NCBI GenBank assembly: GCA_900618425.1
Contig: UZAN01046914.1
Location: 6,280 to 27,835, forward strand
Origin: Echinostoma caproni
Lineage: Eukaryota > Platyhelminthes > Trematoda > Plagiorchiida > Echinostomatidae
Direction: 5' to 3'
DNA: 21,556 nt
The notes under the pieces were generated by a model, which was given only the letters and a program-made list of their open reading frames with translations, ran no database searches and was not told the DNA's origin. The first letter of the stretch is position 1. Each line of letters opens with the position of its first letter. A program made the translations under genes and the position numbers. This document shows positions 1-9,777 of this stretch, piece by piece.

Positions 1-311
1 ATAGATGAAGTAGGGGGGCGAATATTCTGATTTGTTCGCAATGGGCCCGCACATCTTCGAACGTTGGATTTGACGGCTTCAGAATTTCATCTTGCAAATT
101 GGTATTTTTAATGCCAGAAATTAGCCGATCTTTCAACTGCATATTAGTAAGTCACCAAAACCACACTTTGCAGCTTGGGTGAGTAATTCCAGGATGAATT
201 CATGAGTGTCGTGGTTTGGATTAGGTACCATTAAACTGAAAACCTTCGATTTGACCCCTCTTCCTAAGGTCCTCATCTACTCTTTTACATTTGACCGTAA
301 CGTTTGAACGT
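1..311 (-). pseudogene. Ty3/Gypsy gag fragment, second copy (runs off left edge)
   Basis: Read on the minus strand, about 100 codons resemble the capsid part of a Gypsy gag. The upstream half includes SKVFSLMVPNPNHDTHEFIL and LLTQAAKCGFGDLL. After a one-base frame change comes MQLKDRLISGIKNTNLQDEI, then PTFEDVRAHCEQIR. The 'L-DRL-GI' block followed by 'L---A---C/E' is a typical metazoan Gypsy gag signature. The same region of the gag at 5780-6640 is similar but clearly different in sequence (QTQASRSNFGDQLQIQLRD), so this is another element or subfamily, not a duplicate. An in-frame stop lies near its upstream end, and nucleocapsid and pol would lie outside the window. Gag would package element RNA in a cytoplasmic particle; this copy is dead. 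Confidence 0.65.
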
Positions 312-770
312 ACCTATAGTTTACCACACCGGCTCTATGTCCCTCAGTGATTTTTTCTGGTTTGTTTCAAAAGAGTATAATCATGAAAACCAGATAAGTT
401 AGACATGTATAGATGTTTTTTATTCAGAACTCTCATCATTCATCACATTCTCCCAAAGTTTGTGATAAGCTGACCCGTACAGTACTGTCTGACCTCCCGT
501 TGTCCGCACAATCCCGCATCATCATAATGCGTTCGATTATCCTCTAACTATTTCACGTACGAAGAACCTCACACGGACGGTACTTGTCGTGATTTGTCGA
601 CCACACTAGAGTAACTTCTTACTCGCTGTTTATTTAATCATTTATCCATTTTTTCTGTTAGACATTTGGCAGCTGAACTTGCACCCGAGGGTTTGTTGAC
701 AGACGTTTTTGGCTGATTGGTTGATTGACTGACTAACTAAATACTAGAATATATTTCGCAGTATGCAAAA
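312..770. other. Probable LTR/UTR zone between two Gypsy copies, not delimited
   Basis: This stretch separates the end of one minus-strand Gypsy integrase (about 770) from the start of the next gag (about 311), so 3' LTR, leader or primer-site remnants are expected here. I see no convincing gene. An AATAAA signal is present on the minus strand at 419-424, which fits an LTR. I could not pair its sequence with a second LTR near 6640-7100, so exact ends are not given. Confidence 0.3.
712..738. repeat. Degenerate tetranucleotide repeat (GATT/GACT)
   Basis: Successive GATT, GATT, GACT, GACT and AACT units form a short imperfect tandem tract next to the decayed integrase end. Confidence 0.6.
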
Positions 771-1780
771 CTGAGTTTGTAATTATTCGCGAAATAAGTG
801 CCAGAGCAATTTCATACAAACCGTTTCCGATCGGAACCGCGATTTGGGGTTGTTTTAAAATCAGCAGTTCATTAAAAACTAATATGAAAAATCATTTTTG
901 ATTTCCTTGACTATTGGTGCTCCCATACATTCATTCATACATTCATCATACATGTACTCAGAACTGTCTCCATAATGGTTTCCTGCACAACCCAATCCAA
1001 TAAATGTGGATAAAGCTGATTTTTGCTTATACACGTAGAGAAACTCAAATGCATTTCAATGTTAAAATCATTACACAAATTGCCCATAAATGTGCTGTTG
1101 TATTCGTCCGCGATGGGGATAAACAAAGATCTCAATTGATACAGGATTTTTTAATTTCTATTGTCGATTTCCGCATACCAAAGCACAATATTGTTAAATA
1201 ACAACTGGGCAGCCGTAGATACACCTCTACTGAATGTTTTCCTGAGTGCTCAAATGGTAAATTCCGCAAAGGGTGATGTAATGAGGTAGACTTCCGGCCA
1301 AAGGGAATCGGCAACCACCATTGCGTAATACTCGTTGAAGAATGGAACACAATAATCCACATGTATTGGTTACCATAACGCGGAAGACACTGGCCACAGA
1401 GTCCATTTCGAAGGTTGTCTATGAGCTTTGTGCACACAATAAGCAACACGATTCAGATCATGATTCAATTCAGGCCACCAACATGTAAGACGAGCAATGC
1501 CAAGATGAACGGAATGTAAGTAAATCAGTCAAAACAGCAGTACGTAACTTTGAAGGTACAATAATGCGATCATTGTAACACAAGACACCATCAAACATCA
1601 CAGAAATTTCCTCACGACGTTTAAGAGCTCCGGAAATTGACGCTTGATATCACTTCGCCAACCAGGACGAGCACAGGAAATGATAGCATGATAATACTTC
1701 CTTGTTTCGCGAACTAAATCAAATCGGTTTACTGGAGCGGTTGAGTGAGTAGACAATCGCTCATTGAAGCCTCCTCTGAA
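770..1780 (-). pseudogene. Ty3/Gypsy integrase, heavily decayed
   Basis: This is the C-terminal third of the minus-strand pol. It would encode the DDE integrase that joins element cDNA to host DNA. Recognisable pieces in order are a linker after RNase H; a damaged zinc-binding region (HSVHLGIARLTCWWPELNHD); the core start IHVDYCVPFF with the first catalytic Asp; a WPEVYLITSPFAEFTI block; ADEYNSTFMGNLCNDF, which aligns with the second-Asp motif; and YPHLLDWVVQETIMETVL, where the 'NG-AERVVQT' helix should be. There the catalytic Glu is not visible (D or W instead). A piece near 780-850 (VPIGNGLYEIAL) fits the C-terminal DNA-binding module. Several frameshifts and stops break it. It follows RNase H directly, as in normal Gypsy pol order. 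Confidence 0.75.
923..952. repeat. CATT/CATA/CATC simple repeat
   Basis: A short tract of CATA, CATT, CATT, CATA, CATT and CATC units lies inside the decayed integrase, probably slippage-derived. Confidence 0.6.
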
Positions 1781-2164
1781 ATGACAGCGTGGTAGATAGT
1801 CTGCATATGGAATGGACTCATCCCTGCGATGATGGACATCACGGGAGTAGACAGACAACGCAACACTCCATCGTTGTATCATGGCTGCAGATGACTTTTC
1901 TAGGAAACGCTGGGGTTTTTAAATGAACTGCAAGGCTTCACGATCATTCAAAATAGTTAAGTGAGTACCATAAAGATATTTGTGCATACGCGTGACAGCT
2001 CAATAGACAGCTAGAGCCTATCGTTGAGTTTGTGAGTACCCATGTTCGGCAGCCGTGAGCAGGCGTGAGATACATAGCACAGAATGACCGTTCTGCTCCA
2101 ACACAGATCCAATTCTAAAGGACGGTGAGTCCGTGATGACAGTAGAATGTAATCGTGGGGAAAT
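1780..2164 (-). pseudogene. Ty3/Gypsy RNase H domain, decayed
   Basis: The domain that degrades RNA in the RNA:DNA hybrid during reverse transcription. On the minus strand one reading frame gives HSTVITDSPSFRIGSVLEQN (first Asp in TDS), then CISRLLTAAEHGYSQTQR, a TAG stop, ALAV, a second stop, AVTRMHKYLYGTHLTILNDR and EALQFI, and finally IQRWSVALS and the tail RRDESIPYADYLPR. The stop at 2018-2020 replaces the Glu expected in the QREALAV motif, and a TGA replaces the expected Trp of the following WAV. The order and spacing match Gypsy RNase H exactly, with RT upstream and integrase downstream. Non-functional. Confidence 0.85.
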
Positions 2165-3110
2165 GGACGTAACAGATCACTGGTAGACAAAAAGATAAGT
2201 AACTCCCTCAAGGCACGTTCATGGACCAAAATCCACCGGAATGTTTGCTTTGATTGCAAATCAAACAATAGGGTTGCTTGCGTTGAAAAATTAGGAATAT
2301 ACTTGGAATAAAATTGCAAAGAACCAATTGAAGAACGAAGTTCATCAAAGGGCTTGGGAGATTGACCATTGGTCAACAGAGAAAATCGATAAAGGTCAGG
2401 GTGAAACCAAGATTCATCAACCAAATAACCCAAACAAGAAAGTTTAGTCGTCGCAAAGGCACACTTATCAGGGTAAATGGCAACATTATGAGATGGAAAT
2501 CTTTCAAACGAGGTGCACAAGATTTCGTCATGTTACTGCCTCATAGGAGCATGAAGAATAATATGGTCCTGATAGGCACACGCACATTATAAACCGGAAA
2601 TGACGGAATTAATGGTTGTTTGAAAAATGGCGGGGTCATACTAAGTCCAAACGGTGGAAGATTGTAGCGAAATAAACCAAAAAGTGTGGTAATAGTCGTA
2701 AATTCACGTGAGCATCTTTTAAATCCAGATTGGATGCAAACTTGGGTCCATGAAGTTGATGCAGAATATCTTCTGGTTAGACAGTAGCACAACTAGACTG
2801 TTTCAACTACCTGTTCGCAGTAACTCGATAATCTACACATATTTCAGGATTCTTCTCGTCATTCTTTAGCGTAGTAAAAATTGGCTGGCCCAAGCCGAAG
2901 AACTTCCTTGCTGAACATTTCGTCTAACACCTTTTTCACTGGCTCACGAAGTACAAGCGGGATAATCCGACGTTTCATAAACACCGGAGAACCGGTTGCT
3001 TTTAGACTCACAAGAGTCAATTTGATATCACCCTTTACCCTAGAACACTTGAGTACTAAGGAATGAAGGCGTGATTGATGAGAGTCAGACATAAATGAAA
3101 ATGGCAGATG
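2165..3110 (-). pseudogene. Ty3/Gypsy reverse transcriptase, catalytic YQDD changed to YQDH
   Basis: RT of the minus-strand Gypsy element. In order: the N-terminal entry ATGSPVFMKRRIIPLVLREP, then KKVLDEMFSKEVLRLG; PEICVDYRVTANR; motif A region KFASNLDLKDAHVN with the first catalytic Asp; TTLFGLFRYNLPPFGLS (usually TPFGLFRY-RLPFGLS); motif C at 2563-2574 reading YQDH where YxDD is expected, so one catalytic Asp is lost; then an in-frame stop. A long open thumb/connection stretch follows (CLGYLVDESW, GSLQFYSKYIPNFS, LLFDLQSKQTFRW). At least two frameshifts are needed to join the pieces. The family is sure. Assignment to a CsRn1-like lineage is a weaker inference from overall resemblance to trematode elements. 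Confidence 0.88.
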
Positions 3111-3300
3111 CATACGGTTCATGCAATTCGAACCAATTGTCGAAACATCGGAATCGATAACCAAAAAGCGGACAGTAAAATGTTTGTGACTTATCATCTT
3201 TAAGAAGCAGTTCACATGGTCTTAAAACGGGCAAAGAATGAACAGTAATTCCAACAAGTGAAATGTCTGTAGGGGAAGGTATAATTGGGGGTTTAACTGA
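3110..3300 (-). pseudogene. C-terminal half of Gypsy aspartic protease
   Basis: On the minus strand one frame reads SSVKPPIIPSPTDISLVGIT, then VHSLPVLRPCELLLKDDKSQ. A shifted frame continues with RFLVIDSDVSTIGSNCMNRM and HLPFSF. The FLV-DSD-S-IG pattern is the usual end of a Gypsy protease, where ILG is common (TIG here). The N-terminal half with the active-site triplet is at 5635-5740, more than 2.3 kb away, because an insertion separates them. RT follows directly on the downstream side. Protease would cut Gag-Pol inside the particle; this one is split and frameshifted. Confidence 0.7.
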
Positions 3301-3322
3301 TGAAACACCTTCCCAGGTGGCA
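3301..3322 (+). repeat. Left terminal inverted repeat
   Basis: TGAAACA, a four-base spacer, then CCCAGGTGGCA. It matches the right end in inverted orientation with one substitution and a three-base length difference in the spacer. Confidence 0.6.
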
Positions 3323-3327
3323 GGTCG

Positions 3328-3455
3328 TCGGCTAATAGCGCGCTAATAACCAGCTACGTTTGAGCTACAAATGAACAACGGCACCAAGATTGTGGCGCAT
3401 TTAAAGCCCATTAGTCCGCAAATAGCACGCTATTAGCCAGCTACAATGAGCTACA
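3328..3455 (+). repeat. Subterminal duplicated unit, near-palindromic
   Basis: Two copies of a unit of about 38 bp (3331-3369 and about 3419-3455) share the plan AATAGC(G/A)CGCTA(A/T)TA(A/G)CCAGCTAC followed by TGAGCTACA. The first copy is close to palindromic around GCGCGC (18 of 22 positions from 3330). AGCTAC occurs four times here, and its complement occurs twice near the other end (5562-5567, 5571-5576). Clusters of short motifs inside the ends are usual transposase-binding architecture in several DNA transposon families. Confidence 0.6.
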
Positions 3456-3459
3456 TTTT

Positions 3460-5560
3460 TGAAAATTCCGTTTTACGATTTCTATCTTCTTCCTTTTCTA
3501 ATCCCTTATAAACCCCATAATCTCTCGCGGTACTACTTTCTCGCAAGGGACTTGAACCCATGTTTTGTGATGATTACAATGCACTTCAAAGACCGATTTT
3601 GAATAAATCCCATTCATCTTTCCTTACTCCTACTGTATTATGTTATTCCTAATTAAGAGCACTTACAAACAAGCTTCTAATGTAATCACACGCTTTCCTG
3701 CAAATATTTGGCTCATTATATAGAAGATCACTTTTTTCACTAATATATCTATGATAAAGGTAAAAACTATATTAAATCTGCTGTGTAGTACCTGCCTGTT
3801 GTACGTTTCTGGCGGCAGTTCTGCCCACCATATTTTTGAACTACCTGCGTATTTCGCATTCAATAGAATCCATTGAAACATCGAAAAATCTGGGGTTCAT
3901 CCGAATAGCATCTAATAAATTGATGCATATCTTATTATAATTACTTACGATGACACCATTAATATACACAAATGACCGGAAACTAGCATTTTACCATGTT
4001 TTCCGATGTACTTCATCAATACAGCTAACGAATCATGCAGTACCTCAGACAGGACACATTTAATTGTATGTGCCAAGTCTTTCCTACCCATTTGCGTCAT
4101 TCATTTCACCTAAGCACTCAATAGAAAACAACCCAAACCTACGAATTTGTCATACGTACTCTCATCTTATAAATTTGCTCCAATTCTTCCAGTTGCTCCA
4201 CGTTTTTGCATAGATTATTGACAGCGGTAAAATATGTGGCTGGTTTTGGTGGCTGTGATATTGCGGTCATCATATATCCATGTTAGTAATCCCATTTTTG
4301 CGTACAGTCATTGGCGCTTTTTTCGTATTTCATGCAAAGTTTCTAAAATAAATAAACAGAACCATACATTTTAGATGATCAATGTTTGGATTAGTCCATT
4401 AGGTTTTTTACAGGCACCAGGCGCTGTTGATTATGATTTTCGGTGTGGGTTTCACTCCTTGGGAGATCGTTAATTCCCAAACATATTACCTGATATTTTG
4501 AAAAGTGGCTTTTGATCATCATTCGAATAATCATCCGAAATGGTGGTGCATAAAGCGCTGAATTTGTGCGTAGAACTTATGTACTGCTCCGTGAAAATAG
4601 TACTAGTCCAATCGCCTGCAGTTGTCAATTTTGGGGTGTTGAAGTAGTTCTCAATGGATTATTACTGTCGGCAAATGAGAGACCAGTCCAGTATGCACGT
4701 ACGTACCAGCTCCAATTGTACTCCGTGAGCAACTTCTTGGAGTGTCCAATAGCGTCCGTGGATCGCAGAGGAGCTCCGGAAAATAATTTTGTAGCACTTC
4801 CAGCCACACCCGATCGTGGGGCATACTGGTACGTGTCTTCATGAAATATTATCTGATGACACGTCCATTACTTTGTGTACTTTGTTCCATGGCAATATCT
4901 TCCGCTATCAGGGGTACACATTGGTGAACGAAACAAGCTAAACTAACCAGTTTTTCAAATGTCTTTTATTCCATCGAGCATGTGCCTTGAAAATCCGGAT
5001 GTCTTATAGATATTTGAATTTATTGGCAGGGATGAGTTCACATTTAAGGAAATAGGCTGCGCTTATTAGAGAAAAGGTATTACGAATAAATCTTGGACAC
5101 TTTTTCTGTGTTCCTAAAGCCTCTCCTCACCATAAACAGGACACTTAACCTGTTGCATCCGTTGTCATCGTACGTAAAAAAATGTCCAACGACATATGGA
5201 TGATATTTTAAGAAGCTGAATAAAATGAGATGTTGTTGTAGGATTACTGAAATCATTTTCAAAAAAATATATGATGAAACTAAAAGCAATAACAATTAAA
5301 TAAATGTATCACAGAATTTAGCTTACAATCATATGGACGGTAAAAAACAAGAATTTTCGGACCACAGTAGCCAACGACAAAATAGCACAAGATGCGAGTC
5401 AACCAAATTATCATTTCCCGCCATGAATTGAAACAAAACCTGGGGAAGTTTAACTCAAAAAATACAAGCGTTTTGATTGATTTAGGAATGAAAATGAATC
5501 TTTATACCCAAAACAAATAAGATGAACACATGAAGGGGTGAATTACTGTTTAATAACAAA
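3460..5560. other. Interior of the TIR element: no recognisable gene
   Basis: I read both strands here and see no known transposase, RNA gene or host exon. Near 3543-3555 the minus strand has GGGTTCAAGTCCC, which resembles a pol III B box, but no convincing A box or tRNA fold goes with it. The stretch 4560-4850 is somewhat more GC-rich and open in several frames on both strands without a match I recognise. Confidence 0.35.
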
Positions 5561-5615
5561 GGTAGCTGATGTAGCTCATACATAGTACTTTATAGCCGAT
5601 TGATGCTTTACTTTG

Positions 5616-5634
5616 TGCTACCTGGGTTGTTTCA
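5616..5634 (-). repeat. Right terminal inverted repeat
   Basis: Reverse complement reads TGAAACA, A, CCCAGGTAGCA, matching the left end at 3301-3322. Confidence 0.6.
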
Positions 5635-5740
5635 AATGAACAGATCAACACTATCGGTGTCAATGATGAATGTGTGACAAATGGTATCATTAATGATGAA
5701 AGCACCAGTAATGTGGAGAGTGGGATTTGAACTTGTATTG
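5635..5740 (-). pseudogene. N-terminal part of Gypsy aspartic protease, DTG changed to DTD
   Basis: The minus strand reads TLHITGAFIINDTICHTFII, then DTDSVDLFI, continuous with the gag frame above it. The motif is the start of a retrotransposon pepsin-like protease, where the active site normally reads DTG or DSG; here the Gly is Asp. The coding run then meets a stop and the end of the inserted element at 5634. The remainder of the domain resumes at about 3300. Confidence 0.75.
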
Positions 5741-6640
5741 GCTGGAGGTAAAGGCTGTAAATCACGCAATAAACCTCTAGAGGAAGGAACACTCGTACGC
5801 TTTGTTAGACATGAATTTGCACTTTTACAGACAGATTGAATATAGCCAAGCTTACCGCAATTGTAACACTTGGCATTACAAAATCTACAGGTTAACCACG
5901 AATGCCTTTGGCAAGAAGACTCGCAGTTATTCCAACGTTGAGTCTGTTGATCACCGTGGGCTAGAGAACTGGTACTGCTTGGTATTTTCCAGCCCTTTTC
6001 GAAAAAGCTGCTTTCTTCGGGATGATAACTGTTTGGAATTACTGGCATTAAACAACATATTGGGTTCATCGCAAAAGATGGCACGGACGTCTTGGTACTG
6101 TTCACAAACTGCCTTAGTCGACTGACCTGTGCAATCGTGCATGAGCAAGAGCTTTTGCTGGAGTTACGGGCAATTATTGCCAGCAATTACTTAATCACGC
6201 AGCTGGATTTGTAGTTGATCTCCGAAATTACTACGCGATGCTTGGGTTTGAGGCTGACGAATAAAGTCACGTTTGGGTTGGCCTCTACTACGTGTGAATG
6301 AATGGAATTTGGCCCGCTCATTGCCTTCGAACTTAGCTAGCTATAAATGTTTCAGCAGCAAGATTGTCAAGGATTCATATGACAACGATACAGGAGTGTC
6401 AGGGAAAGCCAAATTCTTGAACAGGAAAAATGCATCCTTTCCGGAGACCGTTAGAAAATTAGCCGTTTTGCGTTCCCCATCGGGTCCTTTCCTTGTGAAA
6501 TACCAAATCTCGAATTGTTCAAGGTAATCTTCAACTTCACGCGCACTGGCATGTATAGTCATGTTCTCCAAATTACAGTAATCAATTGGTTCGAAACGAC
6601 CACGACGCCAGTTGCTATAGGTTGCACTCGCACTAGTAAT
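5741..6640 (-). pseudogene. Ty3/Gypsy gag (capsid and zinc-knuckle nucleocapsid)
   Basis: The 5' end of the minus-strand Gypsy coding region. The N-terminal block runs FEPIDYCNLENMTIHASARE, then VEDYLEQFEIWYF, KTANFLTVSGKDAFFLFKNL and AFPDTPVSL. It continues after a frame break with KFEGNERAKFHS and RDFIRQPQTQASRSNFGDQL. The nucleocapsid has a zinc knuckle CYNCGKLGYIQSVC in which the His of CCHC has become Tyr, preceded by a second degenerate Cys/His cluster (CQRHSWLTCRFC). Stops and at least two frameshifts show decay. Gag would bind and package element RNA. Protease follows in frame, as usual. The start codon cannot be fixed; homology begins near 6640. Confidence 0.85.
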
Positions 6641-7590
6641 TCGCATACATATTGAAATCCACGCAGTAATATTCCAACCCAGAACTAGAACTGGGAGTGA
6701 ATTCAGAACACAGCACTGCACAACGGAATCGAACTGTATTAAGCGGAAAGTCGGAATGTACAAGGATATCGCGTTTAATAAAACAAAGTAGTTCAAAGTT
6801 TATTTACAATTACCATTTTGTNNATTTTGTTGTTAACCGGGGTATTTTCTCGATTGACCGGTTCTTCTTATTAAAATAGGGCGTCGATGATACTACGAAC
6901 TATTCTTAATGAGGACCTATCATAGTTTTGTACAAGGGCACGAATACCTCGGGTCTTTTGCAACGTACAACAGTACACAACTTGAAACAGTCGCGTCGAG
7001 CTTTCTTAGACAGACGCGTACATTGCAGGGATGGCTTTAAGTCATTTGTATGGAAAACAATCAAAAGATTCAGACGAGCAATTCATATTTTACAATCACT
7101 GGAATTGAGAACTGTGAATAGGCAAACCTGAATATGCGATCGAATTTTTGACAGTTTTCGTTTCAAGTCACCGAGGTTAACAACAAGCGCTTTAACTTTT
7201 CTCTTCAGTTCAAAATGTAAATTCAAAGATATCATCGTTCACATTTCAATATCCTTTTTGTGTTTATTGGCTGTTTTCTCATTCCCATGTTCTAATTTCA
7301 AATTTGTCTACTAAAAGGAAACGTAAAAATACAAGATGCAGCCTTAATACTTTGATAGCTTTCGAACAAATTTCCTAATCAACATTGAACATATCTCGCA
7401 CCAGATCACTTTTATTATTTCAGATTATGGACGATTATCACGTGGTTTGTCTGAGTGGTATATCAGTGTCTGAAACAAAAAGAAAGTAAAGCTTTTCGGT
7501 TTTTATATCATCGGACCGTCAGATGCGTTTTCACTCAACTCTAATAATATGATTAGTTTTCTTTTCAGCACAAAAATAGTCAAGCAAGTC
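6641..7590. other. Upstream leader/LTR zone of the Gypsy element, no gene seen
   Basis: This lies upstream of the minus-strand gag, where the 5' LTR and primer site should be. The minus strand has TAAATAAACTTTGAACTAC (about 6800), which includes a polyadenylation-type AATAAA, and a TTTATTAAA tract just after it. I could not define LTR borders or a primer-binding site. Two undetermined bases (NN) sit at 6822-6823. From 7100 to 7590 the DNA is AT-rich and unassigned. Confidence 0.3.
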
Positions 7591-7599
7591 AAGGCAAAA

Positions 7600-8760
7600 A
7601 TGCTTTATGCGCCCAAAGGATGAATTTTCAGCAGTTGACAGAAACTGCAAATTTTATATATGAAACTAATTTTGATCCACAAAATAATATAAATTCCATA
7701 CTGTAGTAAAAAAGGAGAAAAGTAATTGAGGCAAGAGGCATTCCTTGAGGTGCGTGGAGGTTGCCTTACGATTGACCAATAGACAAACAGGACATGGAAA
7801 TACACTGTTTCCATATGCGGAAGTACATAAAGAAAGGAGTTCATACTTCGAGCGAGTTCGAGGATGCTTTGATGAATAATTATAAGATCAGGAAGATTAC
7901 TTACCAAAGAAAGATAACGGGAACCAGTTTTAAGGCTAAATAGAACTGCAGTGCATTTATTGATGTTAAGTACAACGGATCAAGGCACAGATCAATCGTA
8001 AAGTTCATTAAGGCTGTCCTGGAGAGGCCAAAACTGTCTGGAATAGGCGAGGGATAACCAATGAGAATAACATCCACAAACTTGAGAGCCATAAGGCTAC
8101 TTGGAATAGGGAGATGCTGTATGTACACAGAAAAAAAGAAAAACAGCAAAATCAGTGTTAATTGAAGAGGAACGTGTGGCATTAAGTTAAGTAAATGCGT
8201 CAATTAGAACATTCAAGACTTCAGTTTTAGACCACTTTAAGATAGACGTTAAATAAGAACTCCTCGGTCGACAGAACAAAAGAAGTTTCATAATCGAGAA
8301 AAGTCAAACGAGCGGTACCTGCACCTTTGCCTAAGATGGATGCACTAAAGTGAATAATATGGGCAACAGCGTCTAGTGTGGACAAATGCGATTTGTAGGC
8401 AAACTGTAAAGGATCATGAGAGTTACGTAAGGGTATCATGCGGTGCGGCAAAACATTTTCAAAAGCTTTCAGCAACATAGGTGTTCAGGCAATTAGATGA
8501 TCCTTTCTTTAAGTTTGGCCTGATCCGGGCTGACCGTCAACAATCGGGGATTGTTCGGATGATAAACACGTATCGAACAATTCAGCAATAGGTGTTGTAA
8601 GCTGATCAGCGCATGCTTTTAACAAAAGAGGTGCTTATCGATAGGGACCATGGGCTTCGTTGGCCTTAAGTTCCCTCAAGACTTGGAGAACCTTGTCCGG
8701 AAAAACAGGGTTTTATGCATCACGGGTTGGCAAAGGTGGGAGAGAGCTTGAGGTAAGTAC
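7600..8760 (-). pseudogene. CR1-like LINE reverse transcriptase, decayed
   Basis: Non-LTR reverse transcriptase on the minus strand, which would copy element RNA at a nicked target. In order: KVLQVLRELKANEAHGPYR (usual 'L--LK--KA-GPD' entry), PLLLKACADQLTTPIAELFD, then CLSSEQSP; AFENVLPHRMIPL and DPLQFAYKSHLSTLDAVAHI; motif A ARLTFLDYETSF with its Asp; motif C at 8069-8080 reading KFVDVILIG, where F-ADD is expected and one residue is missing. A weak thumb region follows (ILELARSMNSFLYVL). At least three frame changes and several stops. The CR1/jockey-type assignment comes from the DPLQFAY--STLDAV block. The endonuclease half is not securely seen upstream. Confidence 0.8.
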
Positions 8761-9777
8761 GGAAGTGAACTGATGATTTAGCTAGTAGCCTAAGCAAACC
8801 TAGTATGTATGCCACAGAGTTTGGTCAGTGGAGTCCACATCTCACAACAGGTTTTATTACCCGAAACATTCTCGACGTAGATTCCGTTTAGGTGTCTTAC
8901 TTCAGCTCTAATCGGAACAGACAGTTCTTTTACACTATTAACCCTAATGCTCATTTTAACCGTCTCTTTGCTACGACGGATTCGCTTAACATAAGTGAGG
9001 AAAAACCCATCAGTTTGAATATAAATGGTTTTGACAGACCAAAATTGGTCACAGCAGAAATGAGGATAACCAGGACGATGTTCGCAAGTTAAAGAGAGCT
9101 GATTAGTGAAAAAATGAGAAAGGCGGTAGAAGAACCTAAGTCCCGGAAGATAGGCAAAATCTCAGAGCAGTAGGATTTTCCGTATAGTACGAGAGCTGGA
9201 TCCGGTATGAATTTCATGGTTAGTTTTACAGTACATCTTGGCCAGAAGTGCTAATCGGAGCCTGGTTATGAACAAGAAGCAAATTAAGATTATTCCCTTT
9301 GATACCATTAAAAATAAGCATAAGTTCAGGTGGAGAAATTTGAGAGATTCACTAGATCTAGTGTGATTAGGAAGGAAGTATCAGTCATCATCTAGTAGAT
9401 TCACCTCCTTATCTTTCTATATTCACAAACCAGGTGTTAAACATGTCAATATATCGTCAGCTTACTTTATTGAACAGTTTTATCAACATACATTCGCACA
9501 ATGGCAGTGCTCATTTATCTGCTTACTGGCTCGTAAGACCACACGCGACCCTTTCCATTGGACAATCACCCAACATATTAGAAGATATCTAAGGTGCCCA
9601 TGTCACTCACTTCAGCGGAAGAAGGTGGAATCTAATGTATCAGACTTGATTAACAGACACATCTGATATCTGAGAATGAGCACGAAGCTGGTAATTCAAT
9701 TCAGCTAACGAGCGAAAAATTATCTTTTTTGATTTTTGTACATTCTCAATCAGCAATTTACTTATTGATATCAATTT
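8761..9777. other. Stretch upstream of the CR1-like RT, unassigned
   Basis: If the LINE copy is longer, its endonuclease-to-RT linker should lie here on the minus strand. I see scattered open pieces but no endonuclease motifs that I would defend. A 66-codon plus-strand frame at 8892-9092 has no recognisable features. From 9400 to 9777 nothing is seen. Confidence 0.3.

Larger units (their letters stand above)
3301..5634. mobile_element. 2.33 kb insertion with imperfect terminal inverted repeats, likely non-autonomous DNA transposon
   Basis: The segment interrupts the protease of the minus-strand Gypsy element. Its ends are inverted copies of each other. The left end (3301-3322) reads TGAAACA, CCTT, CCCAGGTGGCA. 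The right end, reverse-complemented (5634-5616), reads TGAAACA, A, CCCAGGTAGCA. Further in, both ends carry TCGGCTA and TGAGCTACA blocks. No transposase is recognisable inside. The longest frames (for example 92 codons at 4566-4844) match nothing I know, so the copy looks non-autonomous. No clean target duplication is visible; the bases next to the inverted repeats differ. If the repeat really starts at CCC, the element is 3312-5626 with a possible TT on both sides. The superfamily is not assigned. Confidence 0.6.

Noticed and set aside
2362..3066. Plus-strand open frames at 2362-2592 and 2881-3066
   Set aside because: They are antisense shadows of the minus-strand Gypsy RT.
3297..3330. CTGATGAAAC as the core of a hammerhead ribozyme, a motif found in some trematode repeats
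   Set aside because: The second conserved core (GAAA after a stem II) and the closing stems are not present. The other CTGATGA occurrences (4853, 8773, 17891) fail the same test.
3543..3555. GGGTTCAAGTCCC on the minus strand, resembling a tRNA T-arm or B box
   Set aside because: The self-complementary T-arm is good, but no A box, anticodon arm or acceptor stem can be paired at the right distance.
5802..6527. Plus-strand frames at 5802-6125 and 6273-6527
   Set aside because: Antisense to the gag zinc-knuckle and capsid regions, which are clearly coding on the minus strand.
6697..6879. Plus-strand frame spanning the undetermined bases at 6822-6823
   Set aside because: It is antisense to the Gypsy leader, has no domain, and depends on two unknown bases.
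340..7100. A matched LTR pair for the minus-strand Gypsy element
   Set aside because: Both outer zones have AATAAA-type signals, but I could not find a convincing shared sequence, so no LTRs are annotated.
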